Part shown: positions 25,316 through 36,763 of the stretch, piece by piece
How the letters are laid out: each line of letters starts with the position of its first letter
Numbering within the stretch: the first letter of the stretch is position 1
Assembly (NCBI RefSeq): GCF_022267325.1
Contig: NZ_JAIZBG010000001.1
Span: forward strand, 3,840,501-3,904,500
Reading direction: 5' to 3'
From: Leptospira sanjuanensis
Lineage (GTDB): Bacteria; Spirochaetota; Leptospiria; Leptospirales; Leptospiraceae
DNA length: 64,000 nucleotides
Notes under the pieces: generated by a model
The model's input: only the letters and a program-made list of their open reading frames with translations
What the model was told of the DNA's origin: nothing
Database searches by the model: none
Made by a program: the position numbers and the translations under genes

Positions 25316-26141
25316 ATGAAACCTTCCATGAATCTGATTTTCTTATTTTTATTCGGTTTTATCTTTTTCGTTTTGTTTCTGATTTGGTGGAATCAGGACA
25401 AGCTCGTCTTTTTTCCCGAAAAACTTCCGAACGATTTTACGTTTCGTTTTCCGGAGGCGTCTCAAGAAATCAAACTTCAAACACCGGACGGCGAAACGAG
25501 TTACGCCCTTTACTTCGAGGCAAAAAAAAAACGACTCGCAAAAAACGATCTTATTCTTTCATGGAAATGCGGGGAGCCTCCGCACTTGGGGTGGAATCTA
25601 CGAAGACTTTCTTCCTTTGGGATGGAATATTCTGGTTACGGATTATCGGGGCTACGGGAAAAATACCGGAACGATTTCGGAAGCCTCGATGAACGATGAC
25701 GCCGAACTTTGGTTGCGTTATCTTCTCGAAGAACGAAAAATCCCACGGACTTCGCTTATCATTTACGGACGTTCGATCGGAACGGGAGCGGCTTGCGACC
25801 TGGTCTCCAAGAATCCGGATCTTCCTTTGTTTCTGGAAACTCCGTTTACGGATTTATCTTCTCTCGCAAAACAATATTATCCGTTTTTAAAGCCTTGGAT
25901 GCTTCGGTTTCAATTCAAGAATTTGGAAAAATTGGAATCGGTCCGATCCAGGATTCGGATCTTTCACGGAACGGAAGACGAAATTATTCCGTTCTCAAAT
26001 TCGGAAATCATATTCAAAAAGTTGAAAGAACAAAATCGGGACGTTTTGTTATATGCGATTCCGAACGGCTCGCACAACGACTTAACCGTTTTTCCGGAAT
26101 ATCACCAGGCTTTGAAAAAAAGCCTGGATGAAATTCGGTAA
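25316..26141 (+). pseudogene. Membrane-anchored alpha/beta hydrolase, frameshifted at an A10 tract
   Basis: A BEM46-like hydrolase read in two frames. The first part (MKPSMNLIFLF..., one N-terminal membrane helix, then PEKLPNDF and [16 protein letters not shown]) runs in one frame into a run of ten A at 25522-25531. The second frame continues perfectly as [19 protein letters not shown], then [12 protein letters not shown], nucleophile [11 protein letters not shown], acid [10 protein letters not shown] and His NGSHNDL. Nine A would restore one 275-residue protein; as given, translation leaves frame and stops at 25699. It may be a true pseudogene, a phase-variable or slippage-expressed gene, or a homopolymer sequencing error. 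Confidence 0.82.
25522..25531 (+). repeat. Homopolymer A10 at the frameshift site
   Basis: Ten consecutive A within the hydrolase coding region, exactly where the two halves change frame. Loss of one A gives GCA AAA AAA AAC GAC in frame. Confidence 0.9.
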
Positions 26142-26148
26142 ATCCAGA

Positions 26149-27012
<864 letters not shown>

Positions 27013-27107
27013 GAGTCCGTTCTCCTAAAGAAAGTATGATTTCTTCAAGGACAGTTTCGGAAAACGGACCTAAATTGTAAATCGGAAGTGATTCAAACGA
27101 AGCGGAT

Positions 27108-28676
27108 TTAGACCACGCTCAAAGCCTTCAAATCTCTGGATTGCGTTTTGATCTGAAGAACTCCGTCCTGAATCTTACCGGATTCCTGTGTGATTTCGTT
27201 CACTTCTTTTTCCAATTCGAGCATCGCCTTCATCATTTCTTTCTGACCGGTCATCTGCTCTTCGGTGGAATAATAAAGTTCGTCCGATAATCGTTTTACC
27301 TTTTCCAGATTTCGAACGAAGTTTTGAACGATTTCCGTTCCTTGTCCGTAGAGAATATTCATCTCTTCGATTTTGGAAGCGGTCACGTTGATCTTGACGC
27401 TTTGACTTTGGGTCAGATGTCCCGTATCCGCGGAAGCTCGGTTTGCGTCCTTGATAAAATCAAGAGATTCTTCGACGACCTTGGAAATCATCTTCGCGTT
27501 GTTCGCCGTGAACTCGGCGAGCTTGGAAACTTCTTGAGCGACTACGGCAAATCCTCGTCCGGCCGCGCCCGCACGGGCCGCCTCGATCGATGCGTTCAAG
27601 GAAAGAAGATTCGTTTTATCCGCAATCTCTCCGAGAATCCGGTTGATCTCGTCGACTCGATGAAACGAGTTCGAAATGTTCTTTAAGAACTCGCTTGTTT
27701 TGTCCACGGATTCCTTCACGAAATCCATCTCCGCCTTACTTTCTTTCGCGATCGTATCGAGACCTTTGGAGTGTTCCGAAATCTTCGCGATCAATTCCAA
27801 AAGAAGCTGAGAATTCTGATTGAGTTCGATCAAGTTCTCGTTTTGAATTCGGATCGAATCGGCATTGTTTTCGGAAGCCTTCGACAAAGATGCGATCACT
27901 GCATTCACTTCCTCCAGTGAAGCGGCCTGCGATTCCATCTTCGCACTGGTTAAACTCGTAAACTCGGAGAAATTACTCACGGAAACTTCCAAGGTTTCAG
28001 CGGAAGAATGAATGACTTTCCTGTTGTTCTCCAGCTTGGTAAGAAATTCGCGATTCTCCTTAAAATAAGAAGAAGCCTCTTTATACAGACTGTCAAAAAG
28101 ATTCATCAGACGATACAGGATGAAACTTACGCTCGACATGAATATGATCTTAGTGATTTCCGCGCTGAGTTTTACATAACCCGGGGTCATGTTGATCGTG
28201 TTGTCTTCCGAAAATTTTAAACCGTGTAGAACCGAATTCGTCAAGCCGATCGAATAGCCGATCGAGCAGAAAAGACCGACGATGATCACAAAGTTCGGAC
28301 TTCCGAGTAAACCGGAATAGGCGATGATAAAATAATATACGGAATAAAGAATCGCGTTTTTCAAGACGGGAGCGACGATTTCCGCAGAAACCATTCCGTC
28401 CAAAAGAATCGTGGCACTCAATAAAAGAGAATCGAATATAATGAATATCTTATGAACGATAGGATAGATGTTGAACTTTTTGTAGACGATAAAGCCTATG
28501 ATCGTATAAACGAACATAAACCCTGCCGCGGAAGAATGAATGATTCGAATCGTGGGGTGAAGCGCTTTTAAACTCGAAGCCAAGGAAAGAAGCATCATAA
28601 TCATAATTCCCATTCTGGAATAATATGTGAGCGCCTCTCCTTTCTTACGAATGGATTCAATGGACTGCTTGGACAT
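27108..28676 (-). CDS. Methyl-accepting chemotaxis protein with six-helix membrane domain (third copy)
   Basis: A 522-residue receptor with the same layout as the pair at 10-13.6 kb: about six N-terminal membrane helices (to residue 215) and a cytoplasmic coiled-coil signalling domain (tip [38 protein letters not shown], about residues 345-390). It is clearly more divergent than that pair and has not shared their sequence homogenisation. No large periplasmic domain. ATG start at 28676. The stimulus is unknown. Confidence 0.92.
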   Translation of the reverse strand: MSKQSIESIRKKGEALTYYSRMGIMIMMLLSLASSLKALHPTIRIIHSSAAGFMFVYTIIGFIVYKKFNIYPIVHKIFIIFDSLLLSATILLDGMVSAEIVAPVLKNAILYSVYYFIIAYSGLLGSPNFVIIVGLFCSIGYSIGLTNSVLHGLKFSEDNTINMTPGYVKLSAEITKIIFMSSVSFILYRLMNLFDSLYKEASSYFKENREFLTKLENNRKVIHSSAETLEVSVSNFSEFTSLTSAKMESQAASLEEVNAVIASLSKASENNADSIRIQNENLIELNQNSQLLLELIAKISEHSKGLDTIAKESKAEMDFVKESVDKTSEFLKNISNSFHRVDEINRILGEIADKTNLLSLNASIEAARAGAAGRGFAVVAQEVSKLAEFTANNAKMISKVVEESLDFIKDANRASADTGHLTQSQSVKINVTASKIEEMNILYGQGTEIVQNFVRNLEKVKRLSDELYYSTEEQMTGQKEMMKAMLELEKEVNEITQESGKIQDGVLQIKTQSRDLKALSVV

Positions 28677-28811
28677 AGACCAAACGTGTACAGAATTTGA
28701 TTAAAGTAAATGAAAACTGAATTCTAACTTCGAAATGAAATCACCGTATTATAAAAGGACAGATTCGTGTTTCCCTTGAATGAACTTCTGACACCGTTTC
28801 GAAATTTAGAT

Positions 28812-29924
28812 TTACAATCTAGGATTGTTTGAGCTCGAAAATGGTTGGGAGAAGAAACTTTCTGGGTGCAATGGTGCTGGAGCATCCGTCACAGTCATCG
28901 TTTTGACTGCCCGTCCGTCAGGATAAATACCCATATTCTTTTGATTCGCCGAACCGTTCCCTAAGGCTACGTCCTTTGCCGACGCTGAACCCGTATAAGT
29001 ATATGTAGCGAGTGCGTCGAGTTGTCTCCAAATTCCATAATAATCAAGAACGTCTAACGCGCCCAAACCGATGACCGTATTCTTGATCGGAGTATAATGA
29101 TCCGCATCGAGAATCGTTCCGTTGTATGTTTCGGAATAAACGATTTCAAAGTCCTTTTCAGCCGCTGCGATTCCGATCTGATTGAAGATGTCGATCGCCA
29201 TTCGATTGTCGACAACGCTGTCGTTATCGTAAATCTGCACGATCATTTTTGTCGCATTCGTAAACTGCGCGAGCTGCGCGTTCGTGATCGAAAAAGAATA
29301 CCAAGGCGCTAGAAGAAATACGAACGAGCCGTTCGCGCCCCACCCCTTTTGAACGATTCCCTGATGCGCCAAATAGGGAGTCGCTCCTCCCCCGTAGGAA
29401 TGCCCCATATAACCGACCCGAGTCGTGTCGATTATATTCGAAAATTGTGAAACTGCAAAATTGATTCCGTCCAACATATATTTATAATTTTCGGTGGGAG
29501 GTCTTGTGTCGGATATATAAATCGGAAACACGACGACATATCCTTTTGAAACGTATAAATCGATCAACGGATAATACGCTTCCGCGGAAGGAGCGCTAAA
29601 ACCGTGCATTAAAAATAGAACCGGCGCTTTAGAGGACAGATCGGACGGATAATAAACGCAAACATTTCGTGGAGCGCTCGGATTCGGCAAAGCGGTAACG
29701 GAAACAGTATGAGCGCCTCTCGCGCCATACCCTTGCGAAATAGGCGGAATCGGTCCGCTTCGCGAAACTGGAGTGACCGCACACGTATCGATCAAATATG
29801 GATAACTCAATATTAGAAGAATTTCCATCCAAGAATCGAGAGCGTCTTTTTTCGGCTTCTCGTTAAAATCGACTTTGCAAAACGTAAAAGTGAGAATGAG
29901 AAACGCAACAAACAAACGATTCAT
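28812..29924 (-). CDS. Lipoprotein alpha/beta hydrolase (dienelactone/PET-hydrolase-like)
   Basis: A 370-residue protein with a lipoprotein signal (MNRLFVAFLILTFTFC; Cys16 is the likely lipidated residue), so membrane-attached. The hydrolase fold shows the oxyanion region LFLMHGFSAPS, nucleophile serine in GYMGHSYGGG, and DADHYT near the catalytic histidine. The arrangement resembles the chlorophyllase/dienelactone-hydrolase superfamily that includes cutinase-like polyester hydrolases. A lipid or ester substrate outside the cytoplasm is likely; specificity cannot be read. Confidence 0.8.
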   Translation of the reverse strand: MNRLFVAFLILTFTFCKVDFNEKPKKDALDSWMEILLILSYPYLIDTCAVTPVSRSGPIPPISQGYGARGAHTVSVTALPNPSAPRNVCVYYPSDLSSKAPVLFLMHGFSAPSAEAYYPLIDLYVSKGYVVVFPIYISDTRPPTENYKYMLDGINFAVSQFSNIIDTTRVGYMGHSYGGGATPYLAHQGIVQKGWGANGSFVFLLAPWYSFSITNAQLAQFTNATKMIVQIYDNDSVVDNRMAIDIFNQIGIAAAEKDFEIVYSETYNGTILDADHYTPIKNTVIGLGALDVLDYYGIWRQLDALATYTYTGSASAKDVALGNGSANQKNMGIYPDGRAVKTMTVTDAPAPLHPESFFSQPFSSSNNPRL

Positions 29925-30023
29925 AAAAAGTCCTACGAGAGTTCGGTCTTACATCAAAGATTTCGCGATTCCTGTCCTTTGTCCAAAACTATATCCGAAT
30001 CGTTTCGAAAGAATTCTAAAAAT

Positions 30024-30860
30024 TTAGGAGCGAAGTTTCGTTTGACTCGCTTCCCAGCCGATCATCGCCATTTTCCGTTCGGCACCCCAGCGATATTCTC
30101 CGATTCCACCGGTGCTTTTAATCACGCGATGACAAGGAATCAAATAGCCGATCGGATTTTTTCCGATCGCGGTTCCTACCGCCCGGGACGCGCTTTCCTG
30201 ACCGATCGATTCGGCGACCTCCGCATACGAAACCAATTTTCCTTCGGGGATTTTTAAGAGCGCTTCCCATACCTTGATCTGAAAATCGGTTCCTTTCAGA
30301 TGAAGTCGGATTTTTTCCTTTTCGAGTAACGTCTGATCGAAAAATCGCACAACCCGATCCTGATTTTCGTCGGTCTGTTCCGTAAGATCGGCTTGTTTCC
30401 ATTGTTCTTTCAACTCGAAAACTATTTCACTTTTTGGAATATCATAAAAATATAAATTACAAATTCCTTTTTCCGTAGAGGCAACGACATAGTTTCCGAA
30501 AGAGCTTTTCTGAAAGCTGTATCGGATTTGAAGTTTCTCTCCGCCGTTCTTGAATTCTCCCGGAGTCATCCCTTCTATCTTTACGAATAAGTCGTGCAAC
30601 CGACTTGTGCCGGACAACCCGGTTTCAAACGCCGCGTCGAACAAAGTGGATTGCGGTTTGGAAAGAATCGACTTCGCATTTTGCAAGGTCAGGTATTGCA
30701 GAAATTGTTTCGGACTCACTCCCGCCCATTCGGTAAATAATCTTTGAAAGTGGAACGGGCTTAAGTTGACGGACTTTGCGATTTCATCCAATTCCGGTTG
30801 AGAAGTCGCATGCTTTTGTATAAACTGGATTGCAGTCGCGATTTTTTCGTAGTGATCCAT
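30024..30860 (-). CDS. ada: Ada-like AraC regulator fused to O6-methylguanine-DNA methyltransferase
   Basis: A 278-residue bifunctional protein. Residues 8-95 are an AraC-type helix-turn-helix (IAKSVNLSPFHFQRLFTEWAGVSPKQFLQ). Residues about 195-275 are the methyltransferase with the acceptor cysteine in IPCHRVIKSTGGIGEYRWG. The N-terminal zinc domain of E. coli Ada, which takes methyl groups from phosphotriesters and switches the protein to an activator, is absent. It therefore repairs O6-methylguanine but must sense damage in another way, if it still regulates. ATG start. Confidence 0.92.
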   Translation of the reverse strand: MDHYEKIATAIQFIQKHATSQPELDEIAKSVNLSPFHFQRLFTEWAGVSPKQFLQYLTLQNAKSILSKPQSTLFDAAFETGLSGTSRLHDLFVKIEGMTPGEFKNGGEKLQIRYSFQKSSFGNYVVASTEKGICNLYFYDIPKSEIVFELKEQWKQADLTEQTDENQDRVVRFFDQTLLEKEKIRLHLKGTDFQIKVWEALLKIPEGKLVSYAEVAESIGQESASRAVGTAIGKNPIGYLIPCHRVIKSTGGIGEYRWGAERKMAMIGWEASQTKLRS

Positions 30861-30978
30861 AAACCTAATCGTATTCCAAGTCCTCTATTTTAAAAACCCG
30901 ATCCTTGCTGTTTTTCTTTTTTGGGGAGAATTTTATTGCCCGTTTTACCCTGATTATTCCGTAAAAACGGATTCGTAT

Positions 30979-30990
30979 GAGTTCCCACAT
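30979..30990. repeat. GAGTTCCCACAT repeat unit
   Basis: One copy of the dispersed GAGTTCCYACA motif, upstream of the Ada-like gene and followed by a small ATTTTG...CAAAAT hairpin. Confidence 0.6.
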
Positions 30991-31062
30991 ATTTTGTTGA
31001 GCAAAATAATTGCCGTTTTACGGATCAAAATTGTAGTTCTCCCAAAATTCCGAAAAAATCCA

Positions 31063-31836
31063 TCAAGAATGGATCAGCTTTACCAATTGATCGATCCCTT
31101 CTTCAAAAAGAGCCGGTCCCGGTTGAAGTATGATCGAAGGATCAACCTCATACACTTTTCGATTGATAATCGCATTGGTAGTTTGCCATTCGGGATGATT
31201 TTGGACCCAATCGAAGTTCATCGGTTTACCGCACCAAGATCCGATATACACGTCGGGATTGAACGCGGCCACGGCCTCCGCCGTGATAATTCTATCCTTT
31301 GCCAACGACTTGGTTTGAAGTTCGGCAAAACAATCCTTACCGCCCGCGATTTCAATGAGTTCGCTCACCCAGGAAATTCCGGTGATGATCGGTTCGTCCC
31401 ATTCTTGAAAAAATACATTCGGCCGATTTTCCGATTTGTTTTCGTTTTTGATTCTTTCCAACTTCGATTTCCAACCGTCTACCAAGGTTTGCGTTTCCTT
31501 TCCCTTTCCGACGATCGAGCCGAACAACAACATTGTATTCAAGATTTCGTCTAACGTTCTCTGATTGGTTATAAGAACGTTGAGACCTTCGGCGATCAGA
31601 TCTTTCGCAAGATTGGCCTGTATATCCGAAAACCCGACGACAAGATCGGGATGAAGATCCTTAATTCGTTTCACGTTTCCGTTGATAAACGCGGAAACTT
31701 TCGGCTTTTCTTCTTTAGCTCGAAGAGGTCGAACCGTATACGCGGAAATTCCCACAATACGATCCTCTTCTCCGAGCATATAAAGAAGCTCGGTCGTTTC
31801 TTCCGTTAGGCAAATGATTCGTTGAGGGCCGATCAA
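31063..31836 (-). CDS. BtuF-like periplasmic-binding-fold protein without signal peptide
   Basis: A 257-residue protein of the cobalamin/siderophore-binding fold (RIICLTEETTELLYMLGEEDRIVGIS, then the long helix, then PDVYIGSWCG). Family members bind vitamin B12 or iron chelates for ABC importers. No export signal is visible and the start is a TTG, so either the start lies elsewhere or the protein is cytosolic, as in some bacteria. No permease or ATPase gene is adjacent. Ligand unknown. Confidence 0.75.
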   Translation of the reverse strand: MIGPQRIICLTEETTELLYMLGEEDRIVGISAYTVRPLRAKEEKPKVSAFINGNVKRIKDLHPDLVVGFSDIQANLAKDLIAEGLNVLITNQRTLDEILNTMLLFGSIVGKGKETQTLVDGWKSKLERIKNENKSENRPNVFFQEWDEPIITGISWVSELIEIAGGKDCFAELQTKSLAKDRIITAEAVAAFNPDVYIGSWCGKPMNFDWVQNHPEWQTTNAIINRKVYEVDPSIILQPGPALFEEGIDQLVKLIHS

Positions 31837-32145
31837 TGGTTTTAACGTTTCCTTATACTGAATTTATTTGATTCGGATTTTCAATCCTGGAAAAGAATCT
31901 TTATCGATTGGAGAGTTGAATTTCGGAAAAATGTGGGAACTCCTGCACTTTCTTAAGAGTTTTGTTAGAGTTCCCACAGATTATGTCCTTCAAAAAGATT
32001 TTTTATCCTATCCCTTGCGCGCGTTTTTACGAAGGAGTTCCTACAAATTATGTCCGCTCGAACGGATTCGTCGTTAGAACCGTTCTCATCTTTTTCGAAG
32101 GAGTTCCTACATTTTCCAAGACAAACGAAAAAATTTTTACGCGCT
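31837..32145. other. Repeat-bearing intergenic region between the BtuF-like gene and acs
   Basis: 309 bases lacking a convincing gene. It contains most of the GAGTTCCYACA copies. Two overlapping plus-strand frames here translate to repeated VPTNYV-like peptides, which I read as the repeat's by-product rather than genes. Confidence 0.55.
31932..32109. repeat. Cluster of GAGTTCCYACA repeats including a hairpin
   Basis: TGTGGGAACTC (31932-31942) and GAGTTCCCACA (31968-31978) form a perfect 11-bp inverted repeat around 25 bases. A 21-base unit starting GAGTTCC and ending ATTATGTCC recurs at 31968 and 32035 with two differences, and a third direct copy starts at 32099. The cluster lies between the BtuF-like gene and acs. 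Confidence 0.7.
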
Positions 32146-34110
<1,965 letters not shown>

Positions 34111-34176
34111 GACTTCCTCCGGATTCGGTAAAGAATGTTTCTTTTTTTTTCTCTGTCTACCAAATTGCGGAAAATC

Positions 34177-34207
34177 GGAGCAACACCGTTGCTCCTCTGC
34201 GCTGCGA
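34177..34207. repeat. 31-base hairpin repeat, copy 1
   Basis: GGAGCAACACCGTTGCTCC (8-bp stem, 3-base loop) followed by TCTGCGCTGCGA. The same unit recurs at 34316-34346 with one loop change, 139 bases away. Lies upstream of acs. Confidence 0.75.
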
Positions 34208-34315
34208 CGGTTACAATCTACCTTTGAAGTCTATTGAGGCCAAAGTCAGTTTATATTGACATCGAAGGACTTCGTGCTTCGCCTTCGCTCTTCACGAGTC
34301 CTTAATCTCGCGTTC

Positions 34316-34346
34316 GGAGCAACACTGTTGCTCCTCTGCGCTGCGA
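34316..34346. repeat. 31-base hairpin repeat, copy 2
   Basis: GGAGCAACACTGTTGCTCC followed by TCTGCGCTGCGA, immediately after the folE stop. It may serve as the folE terminator, though no U-run follows. One base differs from copy 1. Confidence 0.75.
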
Positions 34347-34898
<552 letters not shown>

Positions 34899-35084
34899 GT
34901 TAAACTCTCTTTATTCAATTTCCCGTTTTCCGCCGGGAGTCTTTCATTAGATTCCTTTCGGAGAATTTCGGAATTTTTTTTTTCGAATCTCGGATCTATT
35001 CCCATTCTCGAAAGTGGCTTCGGAATCATCCATCGGATTTTCATTTTCTTGCAGATTTCCAACACCGGTGAATCCTGTCCGATC

Positions 35085-36347
35085 ATGGGAATCCGAAAAA
35101 AAGAAGGAACAATCAACGCCAATTTGGCGATCGGATTGGACGCGCGTATGATCGCACATTCCGGAATCGGAATGAGAATCCGGGGCCTTCTAAAATATCT
35201 CGGACCTGCTGCGGCTCAGGAAAATCTGCGGATTTATTTATTCGGGGACGTAGCAAAGATTCGCAACGAAGGAATTCCCTGTCATGAGATTTCGAGTTTG
35301 TCCGACTCCAATGAGAATTCAGGGACAAACCAAACCGCAACCGACGCCGCAAAATCGAATGTAAACAAGACGCAAAAAAATTCGGCGACTTCTTCGAAAG
35401 CAAAAGAGTTTTCGTATCCGGTAGTATCGTATTCTACTCCTATTTATTCTCTGAAGGAGTTTTTCGGTCATCCTCTTATGAGGAGAATGGATCTTCTGGA
35501 CATTCCCCACTTCAACGCGCCCTTACCGTATTTGAAAAAGTCGATCGTAACGATTCACGATATCATTCCCTTTCGGATGAAAGAGTTTCACTCGAGCCTC
35601 TTTAAACGGGCTTATATGCAGATCGTATTTCGTTTATTGAAATTCTTTGCAAAAAAGATCGTCTCCGTCTCGGAATATACGGCTCAAGATTTGGAATCCG
35701 TTTTTCGTTTTCAGAAACGAGAAATCCGGGTGATTCACAACGGGATCGACGATTCGGTATTTTATCCCGCTTCCGTAGCCGAAAAGAAAACCTTTCTCAA
35801 AAAATATAAACTCAAAGAAGGATACCTTCTCAGCGTTGGAATCGGCAAAGGTCACAAGAATTTGAATTTCGTTGCGAACGTTTTAAAACCGTTATGGGAT
35901 TCAAAACTACTGAAAACCAAATGGGTGTTAGGCGGTGCTTCGGGAAAAATTCCGGATTATCTGCAACAAGACGTAGCCGGTTACGAAGAATTCATTTTTC
36001 CCATGGAACGTTTGTCTTTGGACGAACTTCGTTGTCTGTATTCCTGCGCGGGACTTTTGATTTTTCCTTCTAAATACGAAGGGTTCGGCTTTCCTCCATT
36101 GGAAGCGCAGGCCTGCGGTTGCCCGGTCGTTTCCTCAAACGCGAGCGTTTTGCCGGAGATATTACAAGGAAGCGTCTCGTATTTTTCCCCCGTCCAACGG
36201 CGGGAACTCGAAATTCTTCTGAAGGAATTTTTAAAAGGTCGGAACTACGGCAAAACTTGGGTCGCAAAAGGCAAAAAGAACGCCGCACGATTCTCGTGGA
36301 AGAAGGCCGCAAACGAAACGTTAAAGATTTATAAAGAACTTCTTTGA
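35085..36347 (+). CDS. Family 4-type glycosyltransferase
   Basis: A glycosyltransferase of about 420 residues, GT-B fold. N-terminal acceptor part begins LAIGLDARMIAHSGIGMRIRGL; the donor part has LLSVGIGKGHKNL and the EX7E-type FPSKYEGFGFPPLEAQACGCPV. Likely transfers a nucleotide-activated sugar in lipopolysaccharide or glycan synthesis. An Asn/Ser/Thr/Lys-rich low-complexity insertion of about 35 residues sits near residues 72-110, probably a surface loop. The start is uncertain: an upstream TTG at 35049 is in frame, and the ATG has a weak ribosome site. Confidence 0.82.
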   Translation: MGIRKKEGTINANLAIGLDARMIAHSGIGMRIRGLLKYLGPAAAQENLRIYLFGDVAKIRNEGIPCHEISSLSDSNENSGTNQTATDAAKSNVNKTQKNSATSSKAKEFSYPVVSYSTPIYSLKEFFGHPLMRRMDLLDIPHFNAPLPYLKKSIVTIHDIIPFRMKEFHSSLFKRAYMQIVFRLLKFFAKKIVSVSEYTAQDLESVFRFQKREIRVIHNGIDDSVFYPASVAEKKTFLKKYKLKEGYLLSVGIGKGHKNLNFVANVLKPLWDSKLLKTKWVLGGASGKIPDYLQQDVAGYEEFIFPMERLSLDELRCLYSCAGLLIFPSKYEGFGFPPLEAQACGCPVVSSNASVLPEILQGSVSYFSPVQRRELEILLKEFLKGRNYGKTWVAKGKKNAARFSWKKAANETLKIYKELL

Positions 36348-36353
36348 GGTGAG

Positions 36354-36367
36354 GTAGGAGTTCCTAC
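36354..36367. repeat. GTAGGAGTTCCTAC repeat unit
   Basis: A near-palindromic copy of the GAGTTCCYACA family, seven bases after the glycosyltransferase stop. Position suggests a terminator-like or mobile short repeat. Confidence 0.55.
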
Positions 36368-36476
36368 ACTTCGTTTTCGAAAACTGTCCCGACAAAAACA
36401 TCCGAAAATGATTTACAATTCGACTTCATTCAGAATGAAAACGCCGAAACGACGAACCCCATTCTTCATTTAAAAA

Positions 36477-36665
36477 TCAGCGAAACTGTTTTTTCTTTGA
36501 AAGGATTTCTTCTTTGCGTGCTTTGAGTTTTAAAAAGAGATCGTCCCTTTCCGCATCGGAATAACGCGTCCAATTCCCGATCTCTTCGATGGTTCTGAAA
36601 CATCCTTCGCAAAAACCGGTTTCAAAATCCATCGTGCAAATTTTATTACAAGGCGAACGAACCAA
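36477..36665 (-). CDS. DUF1289-family small zinc-ribbon-like protein
   Basis: A 62-residue protein with the DUF1289 pattern SPCNKICTMDFETGFCEGC then RTIEEIGNW. Its four cysteines probably bind zinc; the function is unknown. The start is a TTG eight bases after GGGGAG, on the transcript of the upstream lysine-rich peptide and antiporter genes. Confidence 0.85.
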   Translation of the reverse strand: MVRSPCNKICTMDFETGFCEGCFRTIEEIGNWTRYSDAERDDLFLKLKARKEEILSKKKQFR

Positions 36666-36670
36666 AATTC

Positions 36671-36760
36671 TTACTCCCCTTTCACTTTAGACTTGGAAGC
36701 CGCCTTTTTCCCAACTGGTTTTTTCTTTTTGGATTGGGTCGAGGCGATCGCTTGAATCAC
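36671..36760 (-). CDS. Possible 29-residue lysine-rich peptide
   Basis: A GTG-initiated frame beginning four bases after the antiporter stop and ending six bases before the DUF1289 start. It encodes a strongly basic peptide (KKKKPVGKKAASKSKVKGE C-terminal part), like tails of nucleic-acid-binding proteins. The tight placement between two genes supports it, but it may be non-coding or an old extension of the antiporter. Confidence 0.35.
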   Translation of the reverse strand: MIQAIASTQSKKKKPVGKKAASKSKVKGE

Positions 36761-36763
36761 GGA

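Noticed and set aside
25252..25692. Third-frame reading across the hydrolase N-terminus
   Set aside because: It starts inside the PhoD-like gene and gives no hydrolase motifs; the A10 shift explains the locus better.
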